DNA of 23,465 bases. Origin: Bacteroidales bacterium M3. GTDB lineage: Bacteria; Bacteroidota; Bacteroidia; Bacteroidales; Muribaculaceae. How positions within the stretch are numbered: the stretch's first letter is position 1; the number at the start of each line of letters is the position of its first letter. The translations under genes and the position numbers were made by a program. Positions 16,108 to 23,418 of this stretch are shown here, one piece after another. The stretch is taken from NCBI GenBank assembly GCA_001689445.1, contig LUJN01000028.1, forward strand, positions 1 to 23,465. Reading direction: 5' to 3'. The notes under the pieces are model-generated. The model had not been told where the DNA came from. It worked only from the letters and a program-made list of their open reading frames with translations, and made no database searches.

Positions 16108-16761
16108 ATGATAATGATAAGACAGACGCTAAGATACCTGTTTATCCTGCTTGTGACTATGGCCGTCGGCACACCGGCGATGCAGGCACAGGAGGAGGCG
16201 ACCGGGATTCCCGATCCCGGCACAGGGCGTATGCGTGCTGTCCGAGGGCGTTACCACACTGTCACTGAGGAGGGGGACACGGTGTTGATGGTCGTTCTCA
16301 ACGAGATAAAGGTATTCCCGCCCCTACGATTCAAGAACAAGAAGCAGGAGCAGTTCTACTGGCGCACGGTGCGTGACGTCAAAAAGACGCTCCCTTACGC
16401 CAAGCTCATCTGCGAGACGCTGATAGAGACCTACGAATATATCGAGACATTCCCGACGCAGAAAGAGCGCGAAGCCCACCTGTCGGCCATGGAGAAGGCC
16501 GTGTTTGAGCAGTATAAACCCGTGCTCAAGAAATTTACCAAGTCGCAGGCCAAAATGCTTGTAAAGCTCATCAACCGCGAGACCAACCAGTCGAGCTACA
16601 GTATCCTCAAGGCGTTTCTCGGGTCGTTCCGTGCTTCGTTCTGGCAGACGTTCGGACGCCTTTTCGGCGTCAACCTCAAAGCGTCATGGAATCCCGATAA
16701 GAATGATGACGACGCCATCATAGAACGCGTCGCAACCTACGTTGAGCAAGGGCTACTTTAA
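16108..16761 (+). CDS. DUF4294-family exported protein
   Basis: The function is unknown; the family is common in Bacteroidota. The 217-aa product starts with a hydrophobic signal segment (MIMIRQTLRYLFILLVTMAV, to about residue 28, ending in AMQAQ), so it is probably periplasmic. The core from about 65 to 200 has the family pattern: LNEIKVFPPLRFKNKKQEQFYWR, DVKKTLPYAKLICETLIETYEY, KKFTKSQAKMLVKLINRETNQSS and FWQTFGRLFGVNLKASW. A second ATG two codons in (16114) is an equally plausible start. The gene converges on the lipoprotein gene and their stop codons are 4 nt apart. Palindromes R6 and R7 lie just upstream. Confidence 0.82.
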   Translation: MIMIRQTLRYLFILLVTMAVGTPAMQAQEEATGIPDPGTGRMRAVRGRYHTVTEEGDTVLMVVLNEIKVFPPLRFKNKKQEQFYWRTVRDVKKTLPYAKLICETLIETYEYIETFPTQKEREAHLSAMEKAVFEQYKPVLKKFTKSQAKMLVKLINRETNQSSYSILKAFLGSFRASFWQTFGRLFGVNLKASWNPDKNDDDAIIERVATYVEQGLL

Positions 16762-16765
16762 CCCT

Positions 16766-17428
16766 CTAAAGGTCATCTACAATCTTCAGGAAGTGCCGCC
16801 ATGGGGTGACGGTGCTCCATGCGGCGGTCGTGCCGCGCGGCACGTGCAGGGTCACGTGGTCATAGTCGACCCCGACGCGACGGCTCTCGACGTCGATGGG
16901 GCGTGTAGAGTGACAGTATATGTCGGTGAGATTGGGGCATCCGTCGAGAAATGTGGCGTCGCCGTGTATCAGCCCTAAGGTTGATGGCAGTGAGAGGGAG
17001 AGCAGGTTGCCGGTGTTGTTGAACACGTCGCTGCGCACTGCAAAGACGCTCAGCACCGGTATGGGCGAGTCTCCATTGTCGGGATGTGTCTTGCGAAACT
17101 CAGTGTCAAACGCATCAACTGTCACAATCTGTTCGGGCACAGTGAGATGCCCTATCGTGTGGCGGTCATATCCCGTTACCATCAAGGCGTGGGCATAGGA
17201 GAAACGGTCGTTGGTCTGCCAGTTGAGGATGCGGTAGACCGTGAATGTCAGGTAGTCGCACTTGACATCCCCCGCGCCCTCGTTGACGTAGGACTGGCGC
17301 ACGACATCGTTGGTGCATATGCACTCCTTGCCGTCCCACTTGAACGTCTCCTGCTGCGGCTCGTCATCGCCACATGCCGTCATCAGCGGCAGTATCATCA
17401 AAAACAGTATCTTGCCGAGTAATTTCAT
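16766..17428 (-). CDS. Lipoprotein with a BspA-like leucine-rich-repeat C-terminus
   Basis: The 220-aa protein starts at 17428 with a lipoprotein signal (MKLLGKILFLMILPLMTAC, Cys19 followed by GDDEP), so it is probably anchored in the envelope. The longer frame from 17500 would bury this signal, so I rejected that start. The C-terminal part contains LSLPSTLGLIHGDATFLDGCPNL, TDIYCHSTRP and a final VPRGTTAAWSTVTPWRHF. These resemble the last degenerate repeat and VP-AYxxxxxW-xF ending of BspA-type LRR_5 surface proteins. The middle (about 30-120) I do not recognise. A TATATTTA box at 17460-17467 on the minus strand might be its promoter but lacks a good -33. Function unknown. Confidence 0.75.
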   Translation of the reverse strand: MKLLGKILFLMILPLMTACGDDEPQQETFKWDGKECICTNDVVRQSYVNEGAGDVKCDYLTFTVYRILNWQTNDRFSYAHALMVTGYDRHTIGHLTVPEQIVTVDAFDTEFRKTHPDNGDSPIPVLSVFAVRSDVFNNTGNLLSLSLPSTLGLIHGDATFLDGCPNLTDIYCHSTRPIDVESRRVGVDYDHVTLHVPRGTTAAWSTVTPWRHFLKIVDDL

Positions 17429-17542
17429 TGTCAGGTCGATATTAATTGGTTTGGAGAGTAAATATAGACATAAATATCCAATAATACGGAATGTCGCCAC
17501 ATTTTTCCATGAAATAAGCCGATTTTTCCAACAGGGAGAAAT

Positions 17543-17706
17543 AAAAAATCGAAGACAAAGGCGGCGCTACTGCTAACACGCTCCCCCGCACATCCTGCGA
17601 AGAGGATGCCGCTTCTTTGTCTCCGACATGCTTTAGTCTTTACCTCTACAAAGACAGTCGCGGAATCTACAACCGCGCTGCCACAAATTAATCTTCAACA
17701 AAGTTA
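17543..17706 (-). ncRNA. Candidate structured small RNA or folded intergenic element
   Basis: On the minus strand a TAACTTTG box (17699-17706) predicts a start near 17693, with TTG 22 nt further upstream. Three hairpins follow: CGCGG/CCGCG, GTCTTT/AAAGAC, and a long one closed by AGACAAAG (17615-17622) and GCGGC (17608-17612) against GCCGC/CTTTGTCT (17553-17565). The last contains the inner stem CATCCT/AGGATG (17591-17608). A run of six T ends at 17543. Size would be about 150 nt. It occupies most of the 389-nt gap 17429-17817. I do not recognise the family. It could instead be the 3' end of the regulator transcript or a palindromic MITE. The rest of the gap holds only GTGTGCAAA direct repeats (17739-17757). 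Confidence 0.45.
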
Positions 17707-17817
17707 CCCACACACTCCCGATTTCACCCAATTTTTGAGTGTGCAAAAAGTGTGCAAATTGCAATTGTCTTGTCTGCAATGGGTTACGGCGACGGGTGAT
17801 GGGAATTTTGTGTGCGA

Positions 17818-19569
17818 TTAGAGGGTGGAGATGAAGCGGTCCCAGTCCTTGCCTGTGCCTTTTTTGGCGAATATGCGCTCGTAGAGGCGGCGGCGCGTGG
17901 AGGATACGGCCTCCTTGCTGCGGTTGAGGATGCGGGCTATCTCGATGGGGGACATGCCGATTTTGAGAAGCAGGCAGACGCGGTATTCGTGCTCGGACAG
18001 TCCCATGACGCCGCGCAGGGTGCTGTCAAAGCCGCTGTAGGTCTCGTTGACCTGCCGCGCAAGCATGTCCCAGTCGTCGGGCGAGAGGGCGGGGGAATCG
18101 GCGGTGTCGAGGGTAGTACGCAGGCGGGTGTAGAGCGGGGAGTTGAAGAGCCGCGATTCGGCGGCGGCACGCCTGTCGATGGCGAGGGTGGCCGATTGTG
18201 TGGCGAGCTCGTAGTCGCGGCGGCGTTCCTCCAGTTCCACTTTCAGACGCTCGTTCTCGCATCCCGCGTCATAGATCTGCGACTCCAGTTCGCGTATCTT
18301 TGCAAGGTTTTCGTTGATGTATTCCTGTGATTTCTTGAACTGCTCGTCCTTGATGTGCTCGATGGCAATCAGCCGGGCCTTGAGCTGCCGACGTTTAAGG
18401 CTCATATATTTGACATAAAGTAGCACCATTATTCCGACAACAGCCATTCCGCCGATGGCCCACAGGAGGATGCCGCGCACTCGGCCTACCTCGGCTTTCA
18501 GCCTCTGAGCCTCGCGCTCACGCAGCTCGTAGTTGTACAGGGCGTTGACCTGTCGGACGCCCTGCGTCTGCGTTATCTGGTCGATGGTGTCGCGCAGGCG
18601 TGTCGAGCGGTTGGTATAGAGCATGGCCCGCCAGGGGTTCTTGCGCTCCATCTCGATGTGTCCCATCTCGCGGTTGGCAATTTCGCGCATGTTGAGGTTG
18701 CCCCCGTTGATGAGCAGCGTGTAGTAGGCCTCGGCGCTGTCGGTCTCGCCGGTCGCACGGTAGTAGGAGGCTACGGCAAGTCGGCGCCAGTCCTCGTAGC
18801 CGGGGACCGGTCTTGTCATGTATGGGCGAAGACGCTGTCGGGCACGCGGCAGGCTGCCGTGGTGGATATAGAGCAACGACTGCTGTATCTCTATCTGTGG
18901 AATCCTTACGGTGTCGCCGAGTATCATTGCACCCACACGTGCCCTGTCAAAGTAATATAGCGCGCTGTCTATCTGGCGCATGGAGTGGAATGAGTTGGCC
19001 ATGTACATATAGGCCGACATTATATTGCCCGAGTCGCCGAGACGCCGGCTGAAAGACGCGGCGAGACGGTATTCCTTGACCGCCTCGTTGTAGAGCCGTT
19101 GTTGGGTATACAGGGAGCCGCACTGGTTGTGTATCATCCATTGCAGGCGCGAGCAGCTGTCGCTGTCAAACTGGTCGGCAGCCTTTCGGAACCATGAGAC
19201 GGATTGTGGTGTGTCGCCAAGCGAGGCGTATATGCGTCCCCCATAATAGTATGCCTCGGCCCGTAGCCTGGCGGGGACGTCGTGGGTCCCGTAATATTCG
19301 AGCAGGGGGGCTATAGCGGAATCCCCCTGAGGCATAATGCCGAGCTCGTCGTCGGTCTTTATCCTGACAAGCCGATACCTCATCTTCAGGGCCTCGGATG
19401 CGTCGGCAAGTTCCCCGTCGAGGCTGTCGAGCAATGCCGATGCGCGTTGCGGGTCGACCATCGCCAAAGAGTCGGCGAGCATAAGCCCCCGGCACTTCTC
19501 GTTGTGCTCCCCACATGCCATCATGGTCGCCACGATAACTAATATTAAACAATAAGCCGCGTTTCTCAC
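17818..19569 (-). CDS. Membrane-spanning TPR regulator with C-terminal HTH
   Basis: This is probably a one-component transmembrane transcription regulator. I chose the GTG at 19569 (583 aa). It yields a lipoprotein-type signal (MRNAAYCLILVIVATMMAC, Cys19), whereas the ATG at 19596 lies upstream of the -7 box at 19574-19581. TPR-like helical repeats cover about 30-330, for example YNEAVKEYRLAASFSRRLGD and QIDSALYYFDRAR. A single membrane segment lies at about 366-386 (ILLWAIGGMAVVGIMVLLYV), followed by a coiled coil (about 390-460). A LuxR/GerE-like helix-turn-helix occupies about 523-566 (LSEHEYRVCLLLKIGMSPIE). The predicted topology is periplasmic TPR and cytoplasmic HTH. It is divergent from the Ig-like lipoprotein gene, a possible target. 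Confidence 0.82.
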   Translation of the reverse strand: MRNAAYCLILVIVATMMACGEHNEKCRGLMLADSLAMVDPQRASALLDSLDGELADASEALKMRYRLVRIKTDDELGIMPQGDSAIAPLLEYYGTHDVPARLRAEAYYYGGRIYASLGDTPQSVSWFRKAADQFDSDSCSRLQWMIHNQCGSLYTQQRLYNEAVKEYRLAASFSRRLGDSGNIMSAYMYMANSFHSMRQIDSALYYFDRARVGAMILGDTVRIPQIEIQQSLLYIHHGSLPRARQRLRPYMTRPVPGYEDWRRLAVASYYRATGETDSAEAYYTLLINGGNLNMREIANREMGHIEMERKNPWRAMLYTNRSTRLRDTIDQITQTQGVRQVNALYNYELREREAQRLKAEVGRVRGILLWAIGGMAVVGIMVLLYVKYMSLKRRQLKARLIAIEHIKDEQFKKSQEYINENLAKIRELESQIYDAGCENERLKVELEERRRDYELATQSATLAIDRRAAAESRLFNSPLYTRLRTTLDTADSPALSPDDWDMLARQVNETYSGFDSTLRGVMGLSEHEYRVCLLLKIGMSPIEIARILNRSKEAVSSTRRRLYERIFAKKGTGKDWDRFISTL

Positions 19570-19573
19570 ACTG

Positions 19574-19581
19574 CAAATGTA
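19574..19581 (-). promoter_or_regulatory. Promoter -7 box of the TPR-HTH regulator
   Basis: On the minus strand it reads TACATTTG, matching TAnnTTTG. It ends only 5 nt before the GTG at 19569, so the mRNA would be leaderless or nearly so. The -33 region (TTTTTC at the right distance) is weak. Confidence 0.5.
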
Positions 19582-19588
19582 GCAAAAA

Positions 19589-19619
19589 TTGCACACAAGG
19601 CGAAAAATAAGTATCTTTA
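19589..19619 (+). promoter_or_regulatory. Promoter of the Ig-like lipoprotein gene
   Basis: TTG (19589-19591), a 20-nt spacer and TATCTTTA (19612-19619), one mismatch from TAnnTTTG. Transcription would start near 19625, 29 nt before the ATG at 19654. It interleaves with the divergent promoter of the regulator. Confidence 0.62.
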
Positions 19620-19653
19620 CACGCTACTATTTTTCAGAGATATTCCCGAAGGT

Positions 19654-21669
19654 ATGAAATCCGACATGTATATGAGAATGTTGTTGGCCGTCATTGCTGC
19701 GGCTATATTGGCCGCATGTGCCAGTATAGGGCGGCCGTCGGGGGGCGACTACGATATGGAACCGCCGCAGTTTGTCGGTAGCAATCCGGCTCCGGGGAGC
19801 GTGAATGTCGACCGTGGCAGGGTGACCCTGACCTTTGACGAGAACGTGCAGCTTGAGGACGCGGGCAACAAGGTCGTCGTGTCGCCGGCCCAGAAACAGA
19901 CTCCGCAGATTTCAGCCAACGGCCGTCATGTGACGGTGGAGCTGCGCGACACGCTTCTGCCCAACACGACCTACACCATCGACTTCTCGGATGCCGTGCG
20001 CGACCTCAACGAGGGGAACGTGCTCGACGGCTTTGCCATAGACTTCTCGACCGGCGACTCGATAGACTCGTTGCAGATATCGGGGATGGTGCTGGAGGCC
20101 CGCAACCTTGAGCCTGCCCAGGGGATGCTCGTCGGGGTGCATAGCGATCTGGCCGACTCGGCATTGTGGAGCAAGCAGTTTGACCGTATTGCCAAGACCA
20201 ATTCCAAGGGGCAGTTCACCGTGAGAAATCTTAAGCCGGGCACCTATCGTGTCTATGCAGTCAAGGATATAAACCGCGACTACAAGTGGGACCGCTCGGA
20301 GGATGTCGCTTTCTATCCCGTGACGGTATCGCCGACTGCGGGTGTCGCCACGGTCGAGGACACACTGGTGACCGATGCCGGCACCGATTCCATTGTGACA
20401 AGGACCGTCACCGAGTTTCTGCCCAACGACCTGTTGCTGACATGGTTTAACGAGGAATATAAGTCCCAGTACCTTAAAAATTACGGTCGTCCGCAACGCA
20501 ACCTGCTGTCGATGGAGTTTGGCGCCCCGTCCGACACTCTGCCCGAGCTGACGCTCATCAATCTGCCGGATGGCCCGAGGGATATAGGGCGTTGGGCTGT
20601 GCTCGACGGCTCGGCGACACGTGACACGCTGCAATACTGGATTACCGACACGGCCATTGCGCGTATGGATACCCTGCGCATTGCGGCGCGGTATCTCAAG
20701 ACCGACACGGTCGACCTCCTGTCGTGGACGGCCGACACGCTGCGGTTCACGTTCAAGGACCCCAAGCAGAAAGCCCGCAAGCCGGCCAAGCGCAAGGAGA
20801 AGGACTCTACCGACGTTGACTCCGTGCCGCCGATTGAGCTTATCCGCTTCACGGCATCGACCGGCTCGACTCACGACGTTTATGCCCCGCTTGTATTCAA
20901 GGCATCCGAGCCGATAGACACCATATATCCCGATGCAATCCATCTTGAGGTGCTTGTGGACACCATATGGACGCCGACTGACATACCCCCGCTGAAAGGC
21001 GCGCCCAACCATCCGTTGCTCAATTTCACCACATCGCGCAGCTGGGAACCCGGAGCCAAGTATCGGCTGACGGTCGACTCGGCGGCGATATACGGGGTCA
21101 GCGGATTGTGGAACGGGAAAGTGACGCATGAGTTCACCGTCAAGAAACTGGAGGATTATGCCGCACTGTTTTTCAAGGTAAAGGGACTTGAGGGGCCGGG
21201 TGTGGTCGAGTTGCTCGACTCCAAGGACGACTCCGTGCGTACGGCCCGGGTGGAGGACGGTGAGGCGGCGTTCCTGTACATAGACCCCGGGACATATTAT
21301 GCCCGGCTCTATGTCGACGCAAACGGCAATGGACGCTATGACCGTGGAGATGTCAAGCTCGGAGTGCAGCCGGAGGAGACATATTACTATCCAAAGAAAA
21401 TCACGCTCAAGAAAAACTGGGACCTTGAGCAGGCATGGGATATCAACGAATTGCCTGTCGACGCGCAGAAACCCGAGGATATAAAGAAGAACAAGCCCGA
21501 GCAGCGTCGCTCGTGGGACAATGACGGACGCCGACGTCAGGAGGGTACCGATGAGGAGGAAGATATTTACGACAGCGGCTTCGGGGAGTTCGGTGGCGGT
21601 AATATCTCCGGCAGCCCGTCATTTGGCGGCGCATCGACCAACACACTGCTTAACCCTACCCGGCGATAG
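19654..21669 (+). CDS. Big_5/Ig-like domain lipoprotein
   Basis: This is an envelope lipoprotein of unknown function in a family common in Bacteroidota. The signal segment MRMLLAVIAAAILAAC places the lipidated Cys at residue 22. A Big_5 (SbsA-type Ig-like) domain occupies about 35-125, with FVGSNPAPGSVNVDRGRVTLTFDENV and NTTYTIDFSDAVRDLNEGN. A carboxypeptidase-regulatory-like fold follows (about 145-225, KGQFTVRNLKPGTYRVYAVKD). A second such segment (about 530-575, DPGTYYARLYVDANGNGRYD) comes before a charged, glycine-rich tail. The middle (about 230-500) contains no motif I recognise. M7 or M9 are possible alternative starts. It shares a promoter region with the regulator and is followed after 12 nt by the DUF3822 gene. 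Confidence 0.86.
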   Translation: MKSDMYMRMLLAVIAAAILAACASIGRPSGGDYDMEPPQFVGSNPAPGSVNVDRGRVTLTFDENVQLEDAGNKVVVSPAQKQTPQISANGRHVTVELRDTLLPNTTYTIDFSDAVRDLNEGNVLDGFAIDFSTGDSIDSLQISGMVLEARNLEPAQGMLVGVHSDLADSALWSKQFDRIAKTNSKGQFTVRNLKPGTYRVYAVKDINRDYKWDRSEDVAFYPVTVSPTAGVATVEDTLVTDAGTDSIVTRTVTEFLPNDLLLTWFNEEYKSQYLKNYGRPQRNLLSMEFGAPSDTLPELTLINLPDGPRDIGRWAVLDGSATRDTLQYWITDTAIARMDTLRIAARYLKTDTVDLLSWTADTLRFTFKDPKQKARKPAKRKEKDSTDVDSVPPIELIRFTASTGSTHDVYAPLVFKASEPIDTIYPDAIHLEVLVDTIWTPTDIPPLKGAPNHPLLNFTTSRSWEPGAKYRLTVDSAAIYGVSGLWNGKVTHEFTVKKLEDYAALFFKVKGLEGPGVVELLDSKDDSVRTARVEDGEAAFLYIDPGTYYARLYVDANGNGRYDRGDVKLGVQPEETYYYPKKITLKKNWDLEQAWDINELPVDAQKPEDIKKNKPEQRRSWDNDGRRRQEGTDEEEDIYDSGFGEFGGGNISGSPSFGGASTNTLLNPTRR

Positions 21670-21681
21670 ACCTCAACTCTT

Positions 21682-22518
21682 ATGGCAATGGCACAACAAC
21701 TGATAGACAAAGAGCAGATAAACGATCCGCGCCACTGGCGGCTTGCGCTGCGTGTCGGCGACCACGGGCTGCATATCGTGGCCTATGACTCGTCACAGGA
21801 CAATTCGCTCATATATCGTCATATCCCTATTGATGGCGACACTCCCGAGGCGAGGCTAAAGTCATTGGAGGAGGCCGTGTATGACACCCCCGCGCTGCTG
21901 CTTGACTTCGGGCGCGTCGATGTTGTGGTCGAGAGCCGCGCTTTTGTCGTGCTCCCCGAGGCATTGGGTGATGCCGACAATGCGGGATTGGCCTTGGAAA
22001 GCCTGTACCCCGCGTCGGAGGATGAGACGGCTGTGTCATCGCTTCAGGGACTTGGGGCGGTCATAGCCTCGAAGCTGGATGGCGGTGTCGTCTCTTTTTT
22101 GCGGCGCACGTTCAATAATCCGCGTTTCCACCATCATCTCGCACCGCTGTGCCGCTATTTCCATCACAAGAGCCGCCTGGGCAATACCGGCAAGATGTAT
22201 GCCAACCTCCGTGACGGAGCGATGGATGTCATAGCCTTTGGAGGCAGCGGGCTGATACTCGCCAACACATTCCCGATAGACGCTCCCGAGGATGCCCTGT
22301 ACTACATCCTCGCGTGCCGCGACCAACTCGGTGGTGCCGATGTCGGCGAGGAGCTTTTCCTTGCCGGGGACAAGGTGATGCGTGAGGCGATTACCCCGAT
22401 GCTGCGTGAATATATAGCCTACGTCATGCCCGTAATCTTCCCGTCCGCACTGTTCCGTATGGGGCGCGAGGCGATGGAGGCACCGTTTGACCTGATAATA
22501 CTGCCGCTATGCGAATAA
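21682..22518 (+). CDS. DUF3822-family protein
   Basis: The function is unknown. The 278-aa protein matches what I recall of DUF3822, a Bacteroidota-restricted family usually encoded directly upstream of rsmD, as here. Features include RHWRLALRVGDHGLHIVAYD near the N-terminus, FGRVDVVVESRAFVVLPEAL, HHLAPLCRYFHHKSRLGNTGKMYANL and ALYYILACRDQLG. The alternation looks like a duplicated actin-like alpha/beta fold, but that is inference. No signal peptide or membrane segment is seen. A second ATG two codons in (21688) is equally possible. Its end overlaps rsmD by 10 nt, implying translational coupling. Confidence 0.82.
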   Translation: MAMAQQLIDKEQINDPRHWRLALRVGDHGLHIVAYDSSQDNSLIYRHIPIDGDTPEARLKSLEEAVYDTPALLLDFGRVDVVVESRAFVVLPEALGDADNAGLALESLYPASEDETAVSSLQGLGAVIASKLDGGVVSFLRRTFNNPRFHHHLAPLCRYFHHKSRLGNTGKMYANLRDGAMDVIAFGGSGLILANTFPIDAPEDALYYILACRDQLGGADVGEELFLAGDKVMREAITPMLREYIAYVMPVIFPSALFRMGREAMEAPFDLIILPLCE

Positions 22519-23084
22519 TACGAGGAAAGTACGGACGCCGCCGCTTTGACGTCCCCACCAATATCACCGCGCGTCCCACGACCGACTTTGCGCGTGAAAA
22601 TCTATTTAACGTGCTTGAAAATATGGTCGATTTTGACGGCATGGCAGCCATTGACCTCTTTGCAGGTACAGGAGCCATATCCTTTGAGTTGCTGTCGCGC
22701 GGATGCGCCTCCGTTACCGCCGTCGAGAAGGCCTCCACCCAGTACTCGTTCATACGGCAGGTCGCACGTACGCTCAACTGCGACAATCTGACCCTGATTA
22801 AGGGTGACGTGTTCCGCTTCATTGCCACATGCCGCGAGAAGTACGACCTGATATTTGCCGACCCTCCCTACGACCTACCGCGCTTTGGCGAGATACCGGG
22901 ACTTATACTCTCCTCCGACATGCTCAAGGAGGACACCATCGTCATAATAGAGCACTCAAAGGCCTACGACTTCTCCACACTCCCTCACTTCAAGGAACGC
23001 CGAGTCTATGGCAGCGTCAACTTTTCCATCTTCGACATGTCAGTCAGCACAGGGGAGACAACGGACAACGAGCCTGAATGCTGA
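22509..23084 (+). CDS. rsmD: 16S rRNA (guanine(966)-N(2))-methyltransferase RsmD
   Basis: RsmD methylates G966 of 16S rRNA (E. coli numbering) in the 30S subunit, using SAM. At 191 aa it has the usual length. MRIIRGKYGRRRF and the RPTTDFARENLFNVLE segment are typical of the family. SAM-binding motif I is IDLFAGTGAISFELLSRG (from about residue 48). The catalytic motif is FADPPYDLP, the N6/N2-methyltransferase DPPY. The start overlaps the DUF3822 stop by 10 nt. The 180-nt stretch after it (23085-23264) holds only weak hairpins, for example TGTTGC (23103-23108) with GCAACA (23124-23129), and then the tRNA-Lys promoter. Confidence 0.95.
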   Translation: MRIIRGKYGRRRFDVPTNITARPTTDFARENLFNVLENMVDFDGMAAIDLFAGTGAISFELLSRGCASVTAVEKASTQYSFIRQVARTLNCDNLTLIKGDVFRFIATCREKYDLIFADPPYDLPRFGEIPGLILSSDMLKEDTIVIIEHSKAYDFSTLPHFKERRVYGSVNFSIFDMSVSTGETTDNEPEC

Positions 23085-23216
23085 CTCACGTCAAGCGGAG
23101 ACTGTTGCAGCGCTCCTGAATTGGCAACAACCCCCTCTCCCGAGCCCTCATCAAAGGCAAAAATCCCCCTTTTTGCGTCTGTGTGAAATAAAAATTGCAC
23201 AAAAACAGCAAAAAAA

Positions 23217-23247
23217 TTTGCAGATTAAAAAAATAGCCGTACCTTTG
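23217..23247 (+). promoter_or_regulatory. Promoter for tRNA-Lys
   Basis: TTTG (23217-23220), a 19-nt spacer and TACCTTTG (23240-23247) match the Bacteroidota consensus. The start is expected near 23253, about 12 nt before the mature tRNA. Confidence 0.78.
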
Positions 23248-23264
23248 CATCGCAATAAGGAAAT

Positions 23265-23337
23265 GACTCCGTAGCTCAGTTGGTAGAGCAACTGACTCTT
23301 AATCAGTGGGTCGAGAGTTCGAGCCTCTCCGGGGTCA
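23265..23337 (+). tRNA. tRNA-Lys(CTT)
   Basis: The acceptor stem GACTCCG pairs with CGGGGTC (23330-23336) with one T-G pair. The D arm GCTC/GAGC, the anticodon stem ACTGA/TCAGT and the T loop TTCGAGC are present. The anticodon CTT lies at 23298-23300. The discriminator is A23337 and CCA is not encoded. Confidence 0.96.
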
Positions 23338-23346
23338 CTTATTTGA

Positions 23347-23382
23347 AACTCAACTACTTATAAACCAGGTAGTTGAGTTTTT
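23347..23382 (+). terminator. Rho-independent terminator after tRNA-Lys
   Basis: AACTCAACTAC (23347-23357) pairs perfectly with GTAGTTGAGTT (23369-23379) around an 11-nt loop, and a run of T continues to 23382. It lies 10 nt after the tRNA. Confidence 0.85.
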
Positions 23383-23395
23383 CATTATAGCTGTT

Positions 23396-23418
23396 TTGTC
23401 CACAAATTGTCCACCAAA
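23396..23418 (+). repeat. Tandem TTGTCCAC repeat at the window edge
   Basis: TTGTCCAC occurs at 23396-23403 and again at 23407-23414, each followed by AAA or CAAA, giving an 11-12 nt period. It lies just beyond the tRNA-Lys terminator. It could be a recombinase or regulator binding site of a neighbouring element outside the window. No gene is visible in 23383-23465. Confidence 0.4.

Noticed and set aside
16081..16108. TTTG and TATATTTA as a promoter for the DUF4294 gene
   Set aside because: The spacing is only 15 nt and the -7 box overlaps the start codon.
17606..17821. A 71-codon plus-strand open frame in the gap before the regulator
   Set aside because: It overlaps the structured minus-strand element, has no promoter and shows no domain or coding bias.
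19912..21129. A 405-codon open frame on the minus strand
   Set aside because: It is antisense to the Ig-like lipoprotein gene, Arg/Gly/Val-rich and without a family match, so it is a frame shadow.
23157..23176. GCAAAAA/TTTTTGC hairpin as an rsmD terminator
   Set aside because: The stem is almost all A-T and no T-run follows the closing arm. It is too weak to call.
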